A stretch of DNA of 64,000 nt from Phlyctochytrium arcticum (GCA_025602905.1 JAHLKI010000005.1:620001-684000), one strand, 5' to 3'. Numbered from the stretch's first letter, positions 11,351 through 26,700 are shown. The notes: generated by a model not told the origin, from the letters alone. Numbers and translations are program-made.

Positions 11351-12915
11351 TGCGAAAAGCACCAAAAAAGTTGCCGTCCGTTTCTGAACAAGGTTTTGTT
11401 GACCGTGCGACGTGGCACTTGGGCTGCTCCAACTTTGACGGCAATTTCGACAAATGGACAATTGGGCAGCGGTTGAAGAGTAAAGCTATTAGGGGCGTCC
11501 CGGACGGCTCCCAAGAGACGAACGTCCGTTTTATGCTCTATCCGCAAGTATCGAATCCGCCCCGTACGTAGCTAGACGCCAAGTCCACTTGGCACCGTCA
11601 AAACAACCGCTGTACGTACAGCAGATCCTGTGATTTTACTTCCAGCCGGATCAAACAAGTAGAGCAGAGAGGTAGCTTCAGCAAGGACAAGAAGTTTGAA
11701 TCAAAGTCCTCCTTCTGTGCTGAAGGTCACCATGTCCCCAAAATCCGGGAAATCCGTTCCTTGACATCACAACCCAAAATTTCTCGAACGTAAACTAAAT
11801 TGGTGTTTCAAGATTTTCATCGGACCTTGTTGCAGTTCACTGTATAGACACACAGCTCTTAATGCTGTTCTTCATTGTCGTTGCCGAGTGCACCGGTAAG
11901 CAATACCAAGAAACAAAGCATTTGAAATCAAGCTTTATGATCAGTTCAAAAAAGCCCTCATCCCTGGAGAACTTCGATCGTGGCATTACTGTCCTCCTTT
12001 CCCTGGGCTTTTCAAAACTATGCTTCTGAATGAATTGCCTATATAGAAGAAATATCAGCACCTTCTGCATGCGGAATGCCCTGAGCAACTTACTAAATTG
12101 CTGGAATTTTTTCCAAGCGTCCTAATATTTGTCATTGGCGGTAATTTGGGAAGAGCAACTTGCGAAAGGTGGTTAAATACAATGAACGGGATAGGTACCA
12201 TTCAGCAAAAGGATACTTTCGCAGGTATGATCCGAATGGAAACTAACTTTATACACAATATAATTGACATGCAATGAGGTCGTTAACATCATGATCTTTT
12301 AATCTGTATCAATGGAGAGACAGAGTGCAGAATGTAAATGAGTAAAGTTAGCAGTAATACTTTGGCCATGAAGCGCAACAAGGATGTCGAAAATAATAAT
12401 CTCCTTGTTAGTTCTTGATTGAGCTGTTGTGGGAACATCGCGCACATTATTGCGCACATGGACGTTTAAAGGACTCTCTTTCCGCTATGAGTAGCCGGTG
12501 TTGATCGGTAAGACTCGGAATAGTTACAAACCCCTTACTGCTAATCTGCCTGTGAAGGGCATAGAAGAAAAAGATACAGTCGTCGTTGCCTACCGAATTT
12601 CCGAGAAACACGGGCTTTCTACAGAGTCCGTGCGAAATTTCTCGCACGTCCCTTTGCGCAGCATCATTCCCAGCTCATACGGGAATGCTGGACTTTCCGA
12701 TACGTTGAGGACTTGCGGCAAGATGGTATGTGGGATGAAAAATGTGGATGGTACTGAATGATGCTTGATTGTATTTAGGAATAAGTGAATAACGTCAAAA
12801 AAAAGGGTGGGGTGGGGAAAATACAACAAAAAAAGAAAAACTAAACAAAATTGTAGGTAGATTAAGATCTACATAAATACGTTCCAGTCCAGGAGTTGGT
12901 TCTACAAAAGACAAC
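11351..12915. other. intergenic region without a recognised gene
   Basis: About 1.5 kb. Frames here are short, start at non-ATG codons or have no recognisable content. The left part is the promoter side of the C2H2/RING gene and the right end the 3' side of the RhoGEF gene. No tRNA or repeat structure was noticed. Confidence 0.45.
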
Positions 12916-15900
12916 TCATGTCTTTGTGGGGCGGTGTCGAGTAAAGGCACTCTTCATGCCACCGCGGAATATTTGAGAAAATGCGCGATGAAGTACATTG
13001 CTGCGCTTCCGTTTGATGTCGGGTTGGGGTAGGGATGAGCAGCTTGTTCGCACCGGGGAGGAGGCGGAGGTAGGAGAGAAAGGGGTGTCGGTGGGGTTAT
13101 GTATGGTGCTGTCACTCTGGTGGCTGGATGTGGATGTACGGGTAGAGGGGTCGGGAATTAGGGAAGCGCAAGTTGACAAACTTGATACGCGGGGCGGGGC
13201 CTGTGGTCGGGTTCTCTCTGATGGGAAGCGACAAGGAGGATGAGAGTTTGTGGGTCGGGGAGGAAGAGATGCGAATGTGACGCTTGTAGGAGCTTGAATA
13301 TGAATATTTGCAGATGTCTTGTCGGTAGCTACACTTGTACGGTCTCCCCCGGCACTACTTCGGGGGTAAATGGCATTTATGTCTGAGCAACTGTCCTGCA
13401 TTTCTGTGACGCGCGTAGTAGTGGAACAAGTGGATAACGACAATGCGCTCGCAGCCGCCGCTGCTTCGTGAAGAATGGGACTAGGTGACTTGGCGGAATT
13501 AGGGGATTCGGAAGGGGAGACGGTGGTGATGGTATCTACACGGGTTGGCGACGTTGTGTCTGGAAGGGGAAACTTATATTCATATTTAATCATGTCAATT
13601 CCGATACTCATTGGTCGCATCTATTCACGCAAACAAGGCCAAATGAGATGCTGAACAAATCACCGAGTAGGATAGACTAGCTTACCTGAGTAATATCTGG
13701 CAAACTCTTGACCATTGGGATCTTAGACCCAGAATTGGTGTCAGAAATAGGTGTAAGAACATCAATGAGTTTGTTCTCGATATCAAGAGATGCGCGGCGA
13801 CCAAGACCTCCTTGGCTAACCACTGGCGATTCAAAATCGGCTCGCAAATCGAGAGCGCTTGATTGACGCCAAAAACTGCTTCGCTCTCTCCTGCGCGACC
13901 CGTGGAAAGTGGCAGCACGATGATTGGTGAACGGCACCTCCTCCTTGCTACCAGCTTGTAAAGTCACAGAAGATCCCGAAAGATGGCGCTGCAACTCCAT
14001 TGGGCCATTGTCCTTCAAATCGGTGATGGGCGTCTCATTCAGAGCCACAGGGATGGAGTGAGTTCTTTGAGCGAGAATCATGGTATTAAGGGTATCGATC
14101 CAAATGGACCGAACTCGCGCTGACTTTGTGTAAAAATCGTAGTAATCCGTCGTATCTCGTACTTTGAGACGCCAGGCTTGGGGAACGGAGTCTGTGATGG
14201 TTCATGAGACGACATTTTTTTTTTGCTTCGGGATGACAAACCAACTTACTTTTAGAATGGGTATGGGTGGGTAAAACAAGCTCGCACGTAGACAACGACA
14301 AAAATGACTTCACTGCATACGAATTTGCTCGGCGGGGTTTGATAATAATTACACACGAGGGAAATAGGAATACGCCCTAAGAGAAAACACATTAGCAATG
14401 ATGAAGGAAGACAGATTGTGTCTCTAACATACCCGATAGCGCTCCCGAGTCGGATCGGTGTCATGATTGGTTACAAACAGAGCACTGCCGAGAAGAAAGT
14501 CGTTCAATGTCAAACGGCTGGGAATGTCAAAGAGTCCTGGTTCGAGACGAGCAAAAAGTCTGTCGGTACGATGCGTGTTCTGAATACGCCATTTTGCCGA
14601 GTCAATCTCCAGAGCGAGGTTTTGCATAATAGCGTGAGCAGCCTCGAGCATACTTCGCTTCGGATCATCAGCAGGAGTTGCATTGATTAGCTCACTTAGT
14701 AGTAAAGGGTATCGGCATAAGCGCTGGACTGGCTTGATCAGATAGGCTCGTACGTCAAGCCTTCGGGTATTGCTAGAAGCCCTCCAATCGTTCAAGAAAG
14801 TTTCCATTTCCGGAGTGCGTTCGTATTCCTTCAAGATGGTCAAAGCGGCATCATGGTGGGTGCAAAACTCGGCATAAACACGGAACTCGGATTCCATGCG
14901 TAGGAAAAGATTCCCAACCTTTTCAATCAAGTTGTTTTCTGGAACGCCAAGGCTGGGGCGCTGGTCGTTGATCCTGTCTAGACTCCGTCGCCGCTCCTCA
15001 GGATCTGCAATGGCAGGCACTGGTTCCAAACCAACTTCCGCCGACAACATTGTATAGAAAGAAAGATTAAACTTGTACAATTCGCCAGCATTGCGAAGCA
15101 GGAAAAACTTCTTCTCTGCTGGTAGCCAGGAAACTGCACCGAGTCGATCGAAGAAGCTCTGTCATATTTAAAAAACAAAATCAGGATCATAAATTGGCGA
15201 ACGGTGTGCAACTCACTTTCTACTCACCGCCATCAAGATCTTCAAGTCTCCAACATAATCCCTTTCGGTATCCCAAAGTTCATAAATGATCGCATCCTGC
15301 TTTGTCATGGGCCGAACTTTTGGAATCTCATCAAGTTGATTTGAAAGTTTGGATGGTTGGGCCACTGATGCGTCCACAGATGGAGGGGATAGAGATTCCG
15401 AAGCAATCAATGATGCTGAATTCGGCAGAGTGGGCGACAGGGCTTCGGAAAGGTCCACTGGGGTTGACGTGGATCGGACCAACGTTTGCAATGCCGCAAG
15501 ATGGTCGTCCTGGTGGCCATTGAAAGACAGTCGCCGTTGCAAAAGTGCGGTCGACATATTCTCCGTGGGAGAATTGTCAGAATCGGAATCATTCAGACTA
15601 CCGACAGTAAAGGCCACGGCGATCGATTTGGGGCGGACTGCACGACGAAGAACATTCGGGCTGGAAGCGCTACGCAAGGTAGCCGGTGGTTGAGGGATAC
15701 AGCTATGAAAGCGAGACAGTTGACTTCCTGGCTGCCGTACTTGTGCGAGCATGTTTGAGTCGCGCTCCACTGCAGGCAGCGGGCAGGATGATGGGGAAAG
15801 CTGCAATAGTCGTTGTGAGGGATGCAAATGAACAGACTGCACTGGGATCATTCCAAGCACATCATCAAGGTGCTCATTTGGAAAGGCGAATTCTGGTAAT

Positions 15901-16019
15901 GTTGGTGCCGCTCGCGTATTGATTGGGTCAGGGCGGCTGGACGGAGATGCACCTGTCAGCAGATGCTGACTGCTGGAAGGGAGAGGGGGAGGGACTGCCT
16001 GCGAAACTATGCAAGTCAT
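12916..16019 (-). CDS. Dbl-family RhoGEF (DH-PH protein), 951 aa
   Basis: Five exons: 16019-15228, 15158-14433, 14376-14250, 14191-13686 and 13620-12916. Introns are 69, 56, 58 and 65 nt, all with GT-AG ends, and phases match at each join. The N-terminal ~235 residues are Ser/Pro-rich. The DH domain runs from about residue 242 (IIYELWDTERDYVGDLKILM, the CR1 box) through the CR3 helix AYLIKPVQRLCRYPLLLSEL at about 396 to about 435. A PH domain follows, crossing three exons (LNDFLLGSALFVTN, then GVFLFPSCVIIIKP, then the C-terminal helix SARVRSIWIDTLNTMILAQ, about 450-590). The rest is a disordered Ser/Thr/Pro tail. The role is GDP/GTP exchange on a Rho, Rac or Cdc42 GTPase at the cell cortex, with the PH domain aiding membrane placement. 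Which GTPase it serves cannot be told. The ATG at 16019-16017 opens the frame. Confidence 0.9.
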
Positions 16020-17760
16020 GGTGTTCCGCTAGCAAAGGGGGGAAACGAGAGCTGTCAAAATCTATGAAATTAAAAGGGGCTCAAATCCCTACGGAAAATG
16101 ACGATGTTAGATTAATCGGATGCAATCTCACAAACTGCAGTTCTAACCACCTTGAAATTCTACAAATCAGAGGAGATTGACCAATGGAGCTTGGTAAGGC
16201 CGAAATTGATGTCGTGAATAGGAAAGATGTTTAGTTGGGAACAATACTGGTCCAAGGGCAGATTGCGGAGGGCTACTAAAGAAAAGAAACACTTTGAGTT
16301 CATGCCCGTATCCTCGTTGACAGGCCAGACCCTTGAATTGTCGGGGTTTGTGAATTCTCCGACACCCAAGAATAGTACTATTTCAGGTAAGCACAACGTT
16401 GCGACAGTTGCTGAATATGGTAATGGCGATAACTGTAATTGTTGCCGCGCAACCCCGCCGTTATGCTGGTCCACTGCCCGCAGCGTCCAGCAAAAGGAGA
16501 AGGGCCAGCAGCGTCGAGGGTGCCGGCGTCGAGCGGATTTGCCAAGCAAATGCCAGCATCCTCCGGAATCTTTTGCAAGCCCGGTCTGAAACCGTCAGCG
16601 CCCAACGTTGGTGGCGCAGTCCCAAGTCCCCGCGCTTGCCCTGCCGTTCCTTTTTGGGCTTTTTGGGATACCGGAAGTCTGCCATCTCCCAGCCATCTCG
16701 GCTCAAGATTTGGGGCAGAGGAGCCCTGGATGCTCTGGAACCCATACCTTCATAGGTATGGTTAGATAAGCCATTGGTTCTGCCACCCTTGCACCGGACG
16801 GGGAGGCCTTGACGGACAACGATCGTGTGGCCCATATTGGATCATCTGCGCCAAAGTCTATCAAATAGTATCAATGAGCTTGGCGAACTTTTGCCTCAAA
16901 CTTCTCGCCGTGCTTTGTCGCGGAGCCGCTCTGAGGGGCACTTGTCATCAGATGGGCTAGTACGATGTCGGTCGCATTGTTGATATCCGCGTATTGTTAC
17001 GCGACATTTTAGTGATATTGGATGCTGGCCCTGCCATGGTTTATCTGCGGGGTTGGTCCAGCCAGACCCGGAACATGGGTTCCTCCGTTTTGCTTAACCC
17101 GGGTCTGCCCCTCTATACAACCTATTTGCCGTTGCTTCATCTCCAAACTGAGGAGAGACTTCTTATGCAGCCTTCGAACGTACAGTTACCGTCCAAGCTG
17201 ATAGTATGAGATGTCACCTTGATAAAAGCACAATGGGGGAACCAGCGCAACTGACAGCATGGATACAGGTAATGATCCCACTGGATACAGCATATCTGCT
17301 TGGTAAAGTGGATACTCGAGTACAGTATGAGGGAATATGATCATTATTCCTCTTTCCCGGACCCTTCTTTGTGTGATATACTATTGCACGAATTTCCAGA
17401 GTCTCATCGTTGCCCGATACCCCAATTGACTTGGGCATCAACTGGGGGGCATCGGGGCATCAACATAGACTGTAAAGTACTTCACGATATTCAAAGAATC
17501 TATTCTTATGATGATAACCTCGTAGTGGGGGGGAATCCCAAGAGGTCTCTATATATGTGGGGGAACTATCATTGACAGGTGTATGGAGAAGGGATTCCAG
17601 AGGGATTCAAGGGAAGAAGCCTCCAGGTGGCAAGTCTGAAGCCATAAAAGGCAATCTACTTTACATAGACTAAGTAAATCATGTGACATAGCCGACGCGA
17701 GTGAATTCGACGCGCAACCGCGAAGCTAGAACTTGCGCTTTGAAATTAGCAAACTCCGTA
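16020..17760. other. divergent intergenic region between RhoGEF and IFT dynein genes
   Basis: About 1.7 kb between two divergent genes. Several short frames occur on both strands (for example 16160-16549 minus) but none has an ATG-started, domain-bearing or spliced structure. It presumably contains both promoters; no specific element could be named. Confidence 0.45.
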
Positions 17761-20700
17761 ATGGAGGTTACAACCTGGATCAAGAAGGCTGTTGCCTTGC
17801 ATTTACGGCTGCCAGATACTTGCAACATTGACTATGCCCTGGAATCCCCGTCATTTAAGCGATTTGTGGATAGTAGCCTACCCCAGCTTTTGTTTATCAC
17901 CTATGCGCCAGATGTATGTACATACATACCTACATACAGTCGAAAATGCAACTTGACTTATTGAATGCTACCCTTTCCAAAAAGAATGACGAAGTTTCGG
18001 TATCGACCGACTTTAGCTCACTTCATTCATTACGTCGATGCGTCGCGATAGCCAAGACAAAGGCATCAGAGATCACAGTTGACGATCTATTGGAAAATGT
18101 GCAAATAATACCACTGTGGCGGTCACCGGCCAATATGCTTTATCAAACACTGCACACTGTCTTCGCCCCCACCTTGTTAAAGTACGGAACAATGGCGTGC
18201 TACAGTCAAGATCCGAGCTGACATCCACAACCTTAGAGATCAGAATGCGGGAATCTCCCCACAGTTACAAAATCTGATTAGCGATCTCGACCACAGCTTA
18301 GCTCGGACATTGATTGCCGGTCAAAACCCCAGCTTAAAGGGCGCTGGTTTGTCATCAGATCTACAAATTTTACTCTCAATAAACACTGATTGGTTTCGTG
18401 GTAGATGAGACCGATCTACACGCTATAGGCACATTGGAAGATGAACTACTCTTCTGGACGGTACAAGCATCCAGCCATGCGAGCAAGGTTCGAGCAGGAA
18501 ACGATGTTATGCCCAATCCACAAAGGCTAATTCTTTAGCATTCAGACTGTCAGAGCCCGTGCTCAGCTTTTCCATGACATATTACAACCTCTCAAGCTGC
18601 AATACGATACTTTGAGGCAAGTTCACTTTCGGCTTGAGGGGTGACGTGCTTTTCAAAATTGAATAACTCTCCCAGAACAGTTCGATGGCGACTGATGAGG
18701 TTTCGGAGTTGATTGAGACAACCCAAGATGTGCTAGACGACCTGTGGTACTGCGCAAACGCTATGAACAGAGGAAATTGCCCAGTGAACTAACTGAAATG
18801 CCTAAGGAGACAAGTCGAATTTGAAGAATACTCTCAGGATCGCATGCGACACCTGTTGAATATAATAAGTGAAGCTATCATCAACTCGATCCATGACAAA
18901 CTTGGATCTTCTAGCTTTATGGTGGAGTCCTTTTCTTTGGTTGGTACATACTTCAAATCAAGTCGCAAGAGCGTTTTTTTTAACTGAGGCACAGGTCAAA
19001 GAAGATTTGCAGGCATCCACAACATATTGCATGGCATGGAGCACTATAGCATCGACCCTGACCGAGAAGTTATGGCCTTATTATAGTTCTCATCAATGGC
19101 AAGGGCCTGGCTTTACCAGCGAGCAGCTGTCTTTGTTCTTAAATAGACTCACAGAGGTACTTGGCACGAACAAGACGGACGACGCAGGATCTAAACGCGA
19201 TATCAGATTCTAACCCTCCGTTCAACTCATGACCTGACGCTGGGACTGCTCTCTCTTGAGGAGCAGCGGGATCTGCATGCTGACGAGGCATTGGATGTAT
19301 TTGCGACGATCAATCCGCTACAGACCAATAAATACGCGGAACAGAGCTGGAAGGTATGTCAACAAATAGTGTACTGATGAGCTGTCGATATGCTTATTGA
19401 TTGATACCGGTTTGCAGAGCGCCATTTCTGTGTACAATCAGAACATGCAGCCAATTGAACAACAGGCGGCGGCACAACTGAGAGCAGTTCTAGGAGAATT
19501 GCAGTCTTCTCCTGGCCAGCTTCTTCGAGAGTTTCACAAGTACGGAGATTTAATCAAACGTCCTTCGATTGCCACCTTATTGGGTATGCAAAATTACCTG
19601 TTGCAAATGTAGACAGGGCACTAACTCTATGGTAGCCTCCGAGCGAGATATTTTACTTGAGCAGTTGTCCTCGATGCTGAAAGCGTTAAATCGCGATTTC
19701 GATAGCTTACTCAGCGCTCATAAGGTAACGCAAGCGGTCGGATTATGGATTTTGTGCAGACCCTTACCCCTTACCCTTATTGAAGGACAGCACCTCGCGA
19801 AACGTTCCAAACCAAATTGGGAACATTGTCTGGGTCCGACAGGCGCTAACTAAAAGTGATGAGACTGATCATTTTGTGGAAAACTGTCTCGGAGCCAATA
19901 GCTCGTATTCCAAGCTGTCCTCGGAATTTTATAACCGATTGAAGACGTTTGAGAAAGAACAATTCGAGGAATGGGTTGCGGATACTGAGACTCTAATGGA
20001 CGATCCAAATGGTTTCAAGGCTTTACGAAAGACTGGCAGGCTGATGGAACTCGACTTTACTGATGGGCGATTACGCGTGAATTTTGCCGACGACCTGATC
20101 ACCTTGATACGCGAAGTACGACAACTGTTGGCCTTGGGATTCGCGGTACCGGCGAAGATTCAGAAAGATATTGAGAACGCCCAAACGTACTACCGTCACG
20201 GAGTCGTTCTGAAACAAGTCGCACACTTCTACAATAATATCAATGAACAGCTCTTACCTACTCAACATGCGATGCTGCTTGAGCCAGCATTAGCTTTCGA
20301 GAGGATTGTAAAGAACCCTCCAGGTGATGGATCGCGGGGAGACAACATGGTGAAATGGGATGACCCACAGCAGCTCGAAGCATACATTATGCAAATCCAG
20401 CAGGCTGCCGAGCGTCTTACCTCCAGCAACAGGCGACTGAGAAAGCATCACGCCGCGATTTGCGATAATGTTATCTCATTGTTTGACTTTGACTTGGTCA
20501 AAGACCAAGCCAAATGGAAAGACACCCTTGGTACCATGCGTGGAATTGTTGGAATGGTACAGGAAAGCGGCGTTCGCCTTCAGGACACTCTCACATGGAG
20601 AAACCATTGGGATTTTCAATTGTATAAAGTTTTGGAACATCAATATCAGAAGGGATTGGAGAATTTGAGTGAAACGTTGCCGGAATTCAAAGTTGACTTG

Positions 20701-23700
20701 ATCTTTAAACAGCAAAAATTACAATACCGCCCACCATTGGAAGAAGTGCGATCAAAGTACTATCGTGAGATGAAACGGTTTATCAACATCCCTGCAATGT
20801 TCCGAGGAATAGGGGAAGTTGAAGTGTTTAAAAACATGATTGATAGTAGCGCTGCGTCTCTATCGCAAGTGTACCGTAAAGCCAATTCTCTTTTTCAAAG
20901 TCTGGAAAAGGTGCAAGAAACATTTGAGGAATGGGTGGTGCTTGGAACAGTTGATCTCGACGATATTGTGGAGCAAAATCTACTAGAAGTTTCCGACTAC
21001 GAAGCCAACTTTAGAGCGCTCAAAGCCAAAGGCAAAGAATCAGAACAGTTGCCTGCAGAGTACAAGGTAGACTGCTTCACAATCTCCACCTTGCCGGTCA
21101 AGACTGCCATCGATGACCATCTTCAGCGACTTTTTGACGCAATGGTTCATGCGCTGCGCAAGTCAGTCACTGAACACCTGGCGGCTGTTGATGAGTTTGT
21201 GACCAAAGGAACAACAATGTTATCAATGCGCCCGCAAAGTCTCGCAGAAATCGGAGAAGCGAATGCACAGCATAAGGAGCTGTCTGAGGCACAATCGGCT
21301 ATTAAACGGCACTTTGACGAGGCGGACACCAAGAACAAACTACTTAAATCTGTAGCTGGTGCTGCTGTGGATACCTCCGTGGCGACTTCAAGATGGGCAA
21401 AGCTAGAAATTATGCTGGAGAGTCATGAGCTAATGATCAAAGAGCAAGTTGATGTACTGCGGTCACAAATTGAGGGAAGGCGGAACGGCTTTATGGTTGA
21501 ATTTGAAAAGTTTGCAGCAAGATGGAATCAGTTCAAGCCAAAATCGACAGATCTAGTCACAGACCCCGGGGTGGCCGCCAAAGCCATGACCTTCATCAAA
21601 GAAAAGCAGTCAGAATTTGAAGAACTAAAGAAAGCATCAACGCAGATCGTGGAAGATTGCAAGCATTTCTCGGTCGAACTTCAGCAATTTCATGAAGTCG
21701 AAGAGATTGAGGCAGATATAACAGCGAGCAAAGATATGTGGTTCTTGTATGAGGAATACAGCACTGAATTGGAATCCTCCAGGAATGAAGATTGGATTTC
21801 GTACCGCAACAAAGTTTCTGCCTTTGACGACTTTCTTAATCGATGGATGGAAAAGCTGCGCAGTCGACCAGCCGATGCTATTGCGGCATACATACAGAAA
21901 GAAGTAGACTCTTACCGTGAGACTGTTCCGATACTGAAGTTTCTGCGTGGTGACAATTGGACCACGGAGCATTGGGCTGAGCTGTTCCGACTCGCTGGCG
22001 TCTCGCGTGGCGTCACCCTATCTGATCTCACATTCGGACATATTCTTGACTGCAAAGAAGCCATTCTGCGGAAAATCACGGAAATCAAGGACCTCAATAG
22101 CAGAGCTCAGGGAGAAATCACTATAAGAGAAGCTATTCAAGAAATGGAGCTTTGGGGAGTTAGCGCCATGTTTGCGTTGTCCGACTATCAGGATGCCAAA
22201 GAGGCAAAGATGCAAATCATCAAAGAATGGAAAGAAACCATGACGCAAATTGGAGACAACCAATCACTACTTCAGTCCCTCAAAGAATCGCCTTATTACA
22301 AGTTCTTTGCTGATAAAGGATCCGCTTGGGAGCAAAAATTTGCGGCATTGGACGAGTATCTGCGCAACCTAAATGCTGTTCAGCGCAAGTGGGTATACTT
22401 GGAACCTATCTTTAGTCGGGGAGCTCTACCTAATGAGCAAAGTCGTTTCGCGCGAGTCGATGATTCCTTCCGTACGATAATGTCCAGTATTGCTCGTGAT
22501 CCGCGCGTTGTATCCATAGTGTCTTTCCCCGGAATCAAGGAAACCCTTGTGACTTTGGTCGACCAACTGGAGCGATGCCAAAAAGCGCTGAATGAATTTC
22601 TGGAACTTAAGCGCGCACGTTTCGCACGATTTTACTTTATTGGCGACGACGATCTTCTGGAGATCCTTGGACAAGCGAAGAATCCGAACGTTATTCAAGC
22701 ACATCTGAAAAAACTGTTTGCCGGAGTGCACAATGTTCAATTTGATGACAATGTCTCGTCCATCATTGGCATGAAGAGTATTGATGGCGAAGTCGTCACG
22801 CTGGAACGACCCGTGAAAGTAACGGACGAGGTGGAGGTCTGGCTGGAGAATTTTGCACGCGAAATGAAATCGACAATGCAGCATCTGTTGCAACAGTGTC
22901 TAACTGTCACTGACATCTTCAAGTACCCTGTGCAGATATTAAGTCTGACGGAATATTTGCATTTCACTGCAAATGTTGAGACTATCCTGGCAAACGGTGG
23001 CAGTTTTGTCCAGCTGGAACACGATTTGAAAGCACACCTAGAGGAATACACGTCCTTTGATAGCGCGGCAATTGAGGATCCAGTTGACCGACTGGTCAAC
23101 GAGCTGAAAGTAAAATATCTAATTCTGGACATTATTCACCTCATAGACGTGGTGAAACAACTGCGCGATGCCCAAGTCAAAGACCTAAATGACTGGGAAT
23201 GGCGAAGACAGCTGCGCTTTTACATGAGCGATGACAACATTTGTCAAATTCGAATGAGCGACGCAGAGTTTCTGTATACGTATGAGTATCAAGGCATTCC
23301 ACCGAAACTTGTGCACACTCCGCTTACCGACAAATGCTACCTTACTCTCACTCAGGCGATGGCTAGTGGTTTTGGAGGTAATCCATTTGGCCCAGCTGGC
23401 ACCGGAAAGACCGAATCAGTCAAAGCGCTTGGCGTATTGTTTGGTCGTCAAGTCCTGGTCTTCAACTGTGATGAGGGTATCGACTATAAAAGTATGGGCA
23501 GAATATTTGTGGGATTGGTAAAATGTGGAGCTTGGGGATGCTTTGATGAGTTTAATCGACTGGAGGAGGCGGTGCTTTCGGCTGTTTCTCAGCAGATACA
23601 GGTTATTCAAGCTGCTCTGAAGCATCGATTGGGCACAGTTGATCTCCTGGGAAAAACAGTCTCTTTGGATGCCAATTCGGGAATTTTCGTAACCCTGAAC

Positions 23701-26700
23701 CCTGCTGGTAAAGGTTATGGTGGTCGCCAAAAGTTACCCGACAATCTAAAACAACTATTCCGTTCGATTGCAATGACGCACCCAAACAATGAGCTAATTT
23801 CTGAAGTTATACTATTTTCTGAAGGATTCAAGTACGGAAAGGAGCTAGGACGAAAGGTTGTCTCTGTGTTCACCCTCTGTAGACAGCTGCTATCAACTCA
23901 GCAGCATTACGATTGGGGCCTCCGCCCATTAAAGGCTGTTTTAGGCTTGGCGGGTCGACTGTTGCATCAGGAGCGGCGAACCCAGAAGTCTATAGACATC
24001 ATCCGGGAAGCTGCAGTCATGGTTAAAGCGCTGCGCGTGAATACTTTGTCGAAGTTGACTTTTGCAGACAGCCAACGATTTGAGGGACTTATGAACGATG
24101 TTTTCCCCAATATTCCGCTCGAGGAAGTATCTTATCAAGCTTTGGAGCAGGCTGTAAGGGACACGTATGCCGAGATGAACCTGGTCTACATAGAGAGCCA
24201 GACCGAGAAAGTCTTTCAGTTTTACCAAGCGTGCTTACAACGTATGGGCGTTGTTATCGTAGGCCCTTCCGGATCTGGAAAAAGTACGTTATGGCAAGTT
24301 TTGAAACATGCATGGCAAAAAATGGGTCAGAAGCTACAAAAGTTTAGCGTCAATCCGAAGGCTATTGACCGAACAGCGCTTTTGGGACACATGGACATTG
24401 ACACAAGAGAGTGGCATGATGGAGTTTTGACGGCCGCATCCCGACAGGCTGTCAAAGAAGCCAGTGATGTCCACACATGGATCATATGTGATGGAGATGT
24501 GGACCCCGAGTGGGTTGAATCGCTCAATTCAGTTTTGGACGACAATCGCCTACTCACGATGCCAAATGGAGAGCGTATACAATTCGGTCCCAATGTCAAT
24601 TTCATTTTTGAAACCCATAATCTCAAGTTTGCTTCGCCAGCAACCGTTAGTCGGATGGGAATGATCTTTCTGTCGGATGAGACTTTGAATTTGCGGGCAT
24701 TGGTCTCCAAATGGCTAATGTCACAGCCAGAAAGCATTCAGCAACAAATGGCTGATTGGCTGAATGATGTGTTTTACAAAAGCATCGAATGGATACTAGC
24801 CAATGCAAACTTTGTGATTGAGACAACCAAAGTCGGATTGGCTATGAATGGACTTTCTCACCTCGGTGGTGTCACTTCCCGGCAGCAGTTCTTGTATTCC
24901 CTTATACGAGGACTAGGTGCCAATCTTCTTGTTGAAAGTCGCTTGAAATTCGCCAACGAAGTTCTGACCTGGGCAGGTTCACCAAGTCCTGATCCCAAAC
25001 GAACTCTGGACTACTTCGTCGACAAAGATGATCGTTTGTGCACCTATCATCTCGTTGAACCAGATACGATATCCTCATCAGACATGGCCGATGTCGATCA
25101 CCTCCCAGTCATCCAGACAGTAGATATCCAGAAAGGCGTTCACATGATCACACCATGGCTTCAGGAAGGTCACCCATTCTTAGTTACCGGACCGGAAGGG
25201 GCTGGAAAGCAAATGATCCTTCGGTACTGCTTTTCCACTCTCAAATCGGTTTCCGTCGCCATGATCCATTGCAGCGCACAAACCAGATCGTCCCATATTT
25301 TAACACGATTGTATCAAAATTGCACCGGCTCTCAAACAAATACGGGGAGAGTGCTGCGCCCAAAAGACTCTGAGAAGCTGATTCTTTACCTGAAGGACAT
25401 CAACCTTCCCAGACCAGATAAATACGAGACAGTTGAGCTTGTTCAATTTCTGCAGCAAGTTTTGACCTATCAAGGGTTCTACGACCATAATCTTGACTGG
25501 GTTGCTATCGAAAATGTGCAAATCGTTGCTTCCATGAACCCGGCAAATACAATGGGCAGACATCGACTATCAACGCGTTTCACCTCTGTCATAAGACAGT
25601 GCTTTGTGCCATACGCCGACCGTGATCAGCTCCAGTCAGCATATCGGCTACTGGCGAGTTCCTTGCTGACGCGGATTGCCCCAGCTCATCCTGTTTGGTC
25701 CCTGCCGCGGGCCGTTCAGAAGCTGGCAGTTACTATGGTCACAACCTGGGAACAGGTGTTCCAAAGCTTTAATCCCGACGTACATCCTCACTACATATTT
25801 ACGCCAAGAGATCTCAGTCAGTGGCTTCTTGGACTTGGTCGCTACCAAGTCGAGTCACAAGAGCCGGAAGAGCTACTGGGATACTTGTCGCATGAAGCCA
25901 TTAGGCTTTTCGAAGACGTTCTGACTGATCAAAACGCAAAGCAAAAGTTCGCCCTCATTCTTGGTAGCGTCTTGAAAAGCGAATGGAACTACGACGTTGA
26001 TCTCAAGGGAGTGTTGTATTCCAGTTCATTGCAAGGTCTTGTAATCAACAACAGCGCGCGGGGCTTGCAGAAATTGAGCAACGAACAATACAGCGAATGC
26101 GTCACGAAGGCACTTCGTGTTTACGAGAGAGATTATCGGGACCTTCACATTGTCCTAATGCCTGAAGCTCTGCAACAAATTGCACAGATTGAGAGAGTTT
26201 TGGGTCAAAGAGGCGGCTCCTTGCTTTTAGTGGGCAGACCTGGCGTCGGAAGACTCCATGCTACGCTTATTGCATCACATATGCTAGGATTGAATGCCAT
26301 CTTGCTCAATGTTGGCCGAAATTACACGGCCAAAAGTTTTGTTGCAGAGTTGAAATCGATCATCCAAAGCGCAGCAATACAAGGAAGAGAGACTGTTTGG
26401 ATCGTCGAGGATTACCAGCTGTCAGTACCAACTTCTTTGGAGACTATCAATTGCCTGTTAAGCAGCGGAGAAGTTCCTGGATTATACGCACAGGATGAGT
26501 TGGACGTGTTACTCTCAGCGCTCAAGGACGCACACTCAGAGGCTGGATACCAGGGCAGCCTGTACGAGTTCTTCATGGTGCGGGTGAGGACATATCTGCA
26601 TATAGTTCTCATCATGGATAGCGTGTCCAGTGATCTCATCCCGAATTGCGAAGCAAATCCAGCGCTTTATACGAGATGTCAGATTATTTGGTTAGACAAA

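Noticed and set aside
16160..16549. 129-aa minus-strand ORF upstream of RhoGEF
   Set aside because: Atypical composition, no domain and no splice link to the RhoGEF start at 16019.
17914..17940. GTATGTACATACATACCTACATACAG as a 26-nt intron or regulatory palindrome
   Set aside because: Too short for the introns of this genome; it fits better as the 5' part of a 71-nt intron ending at 17984.
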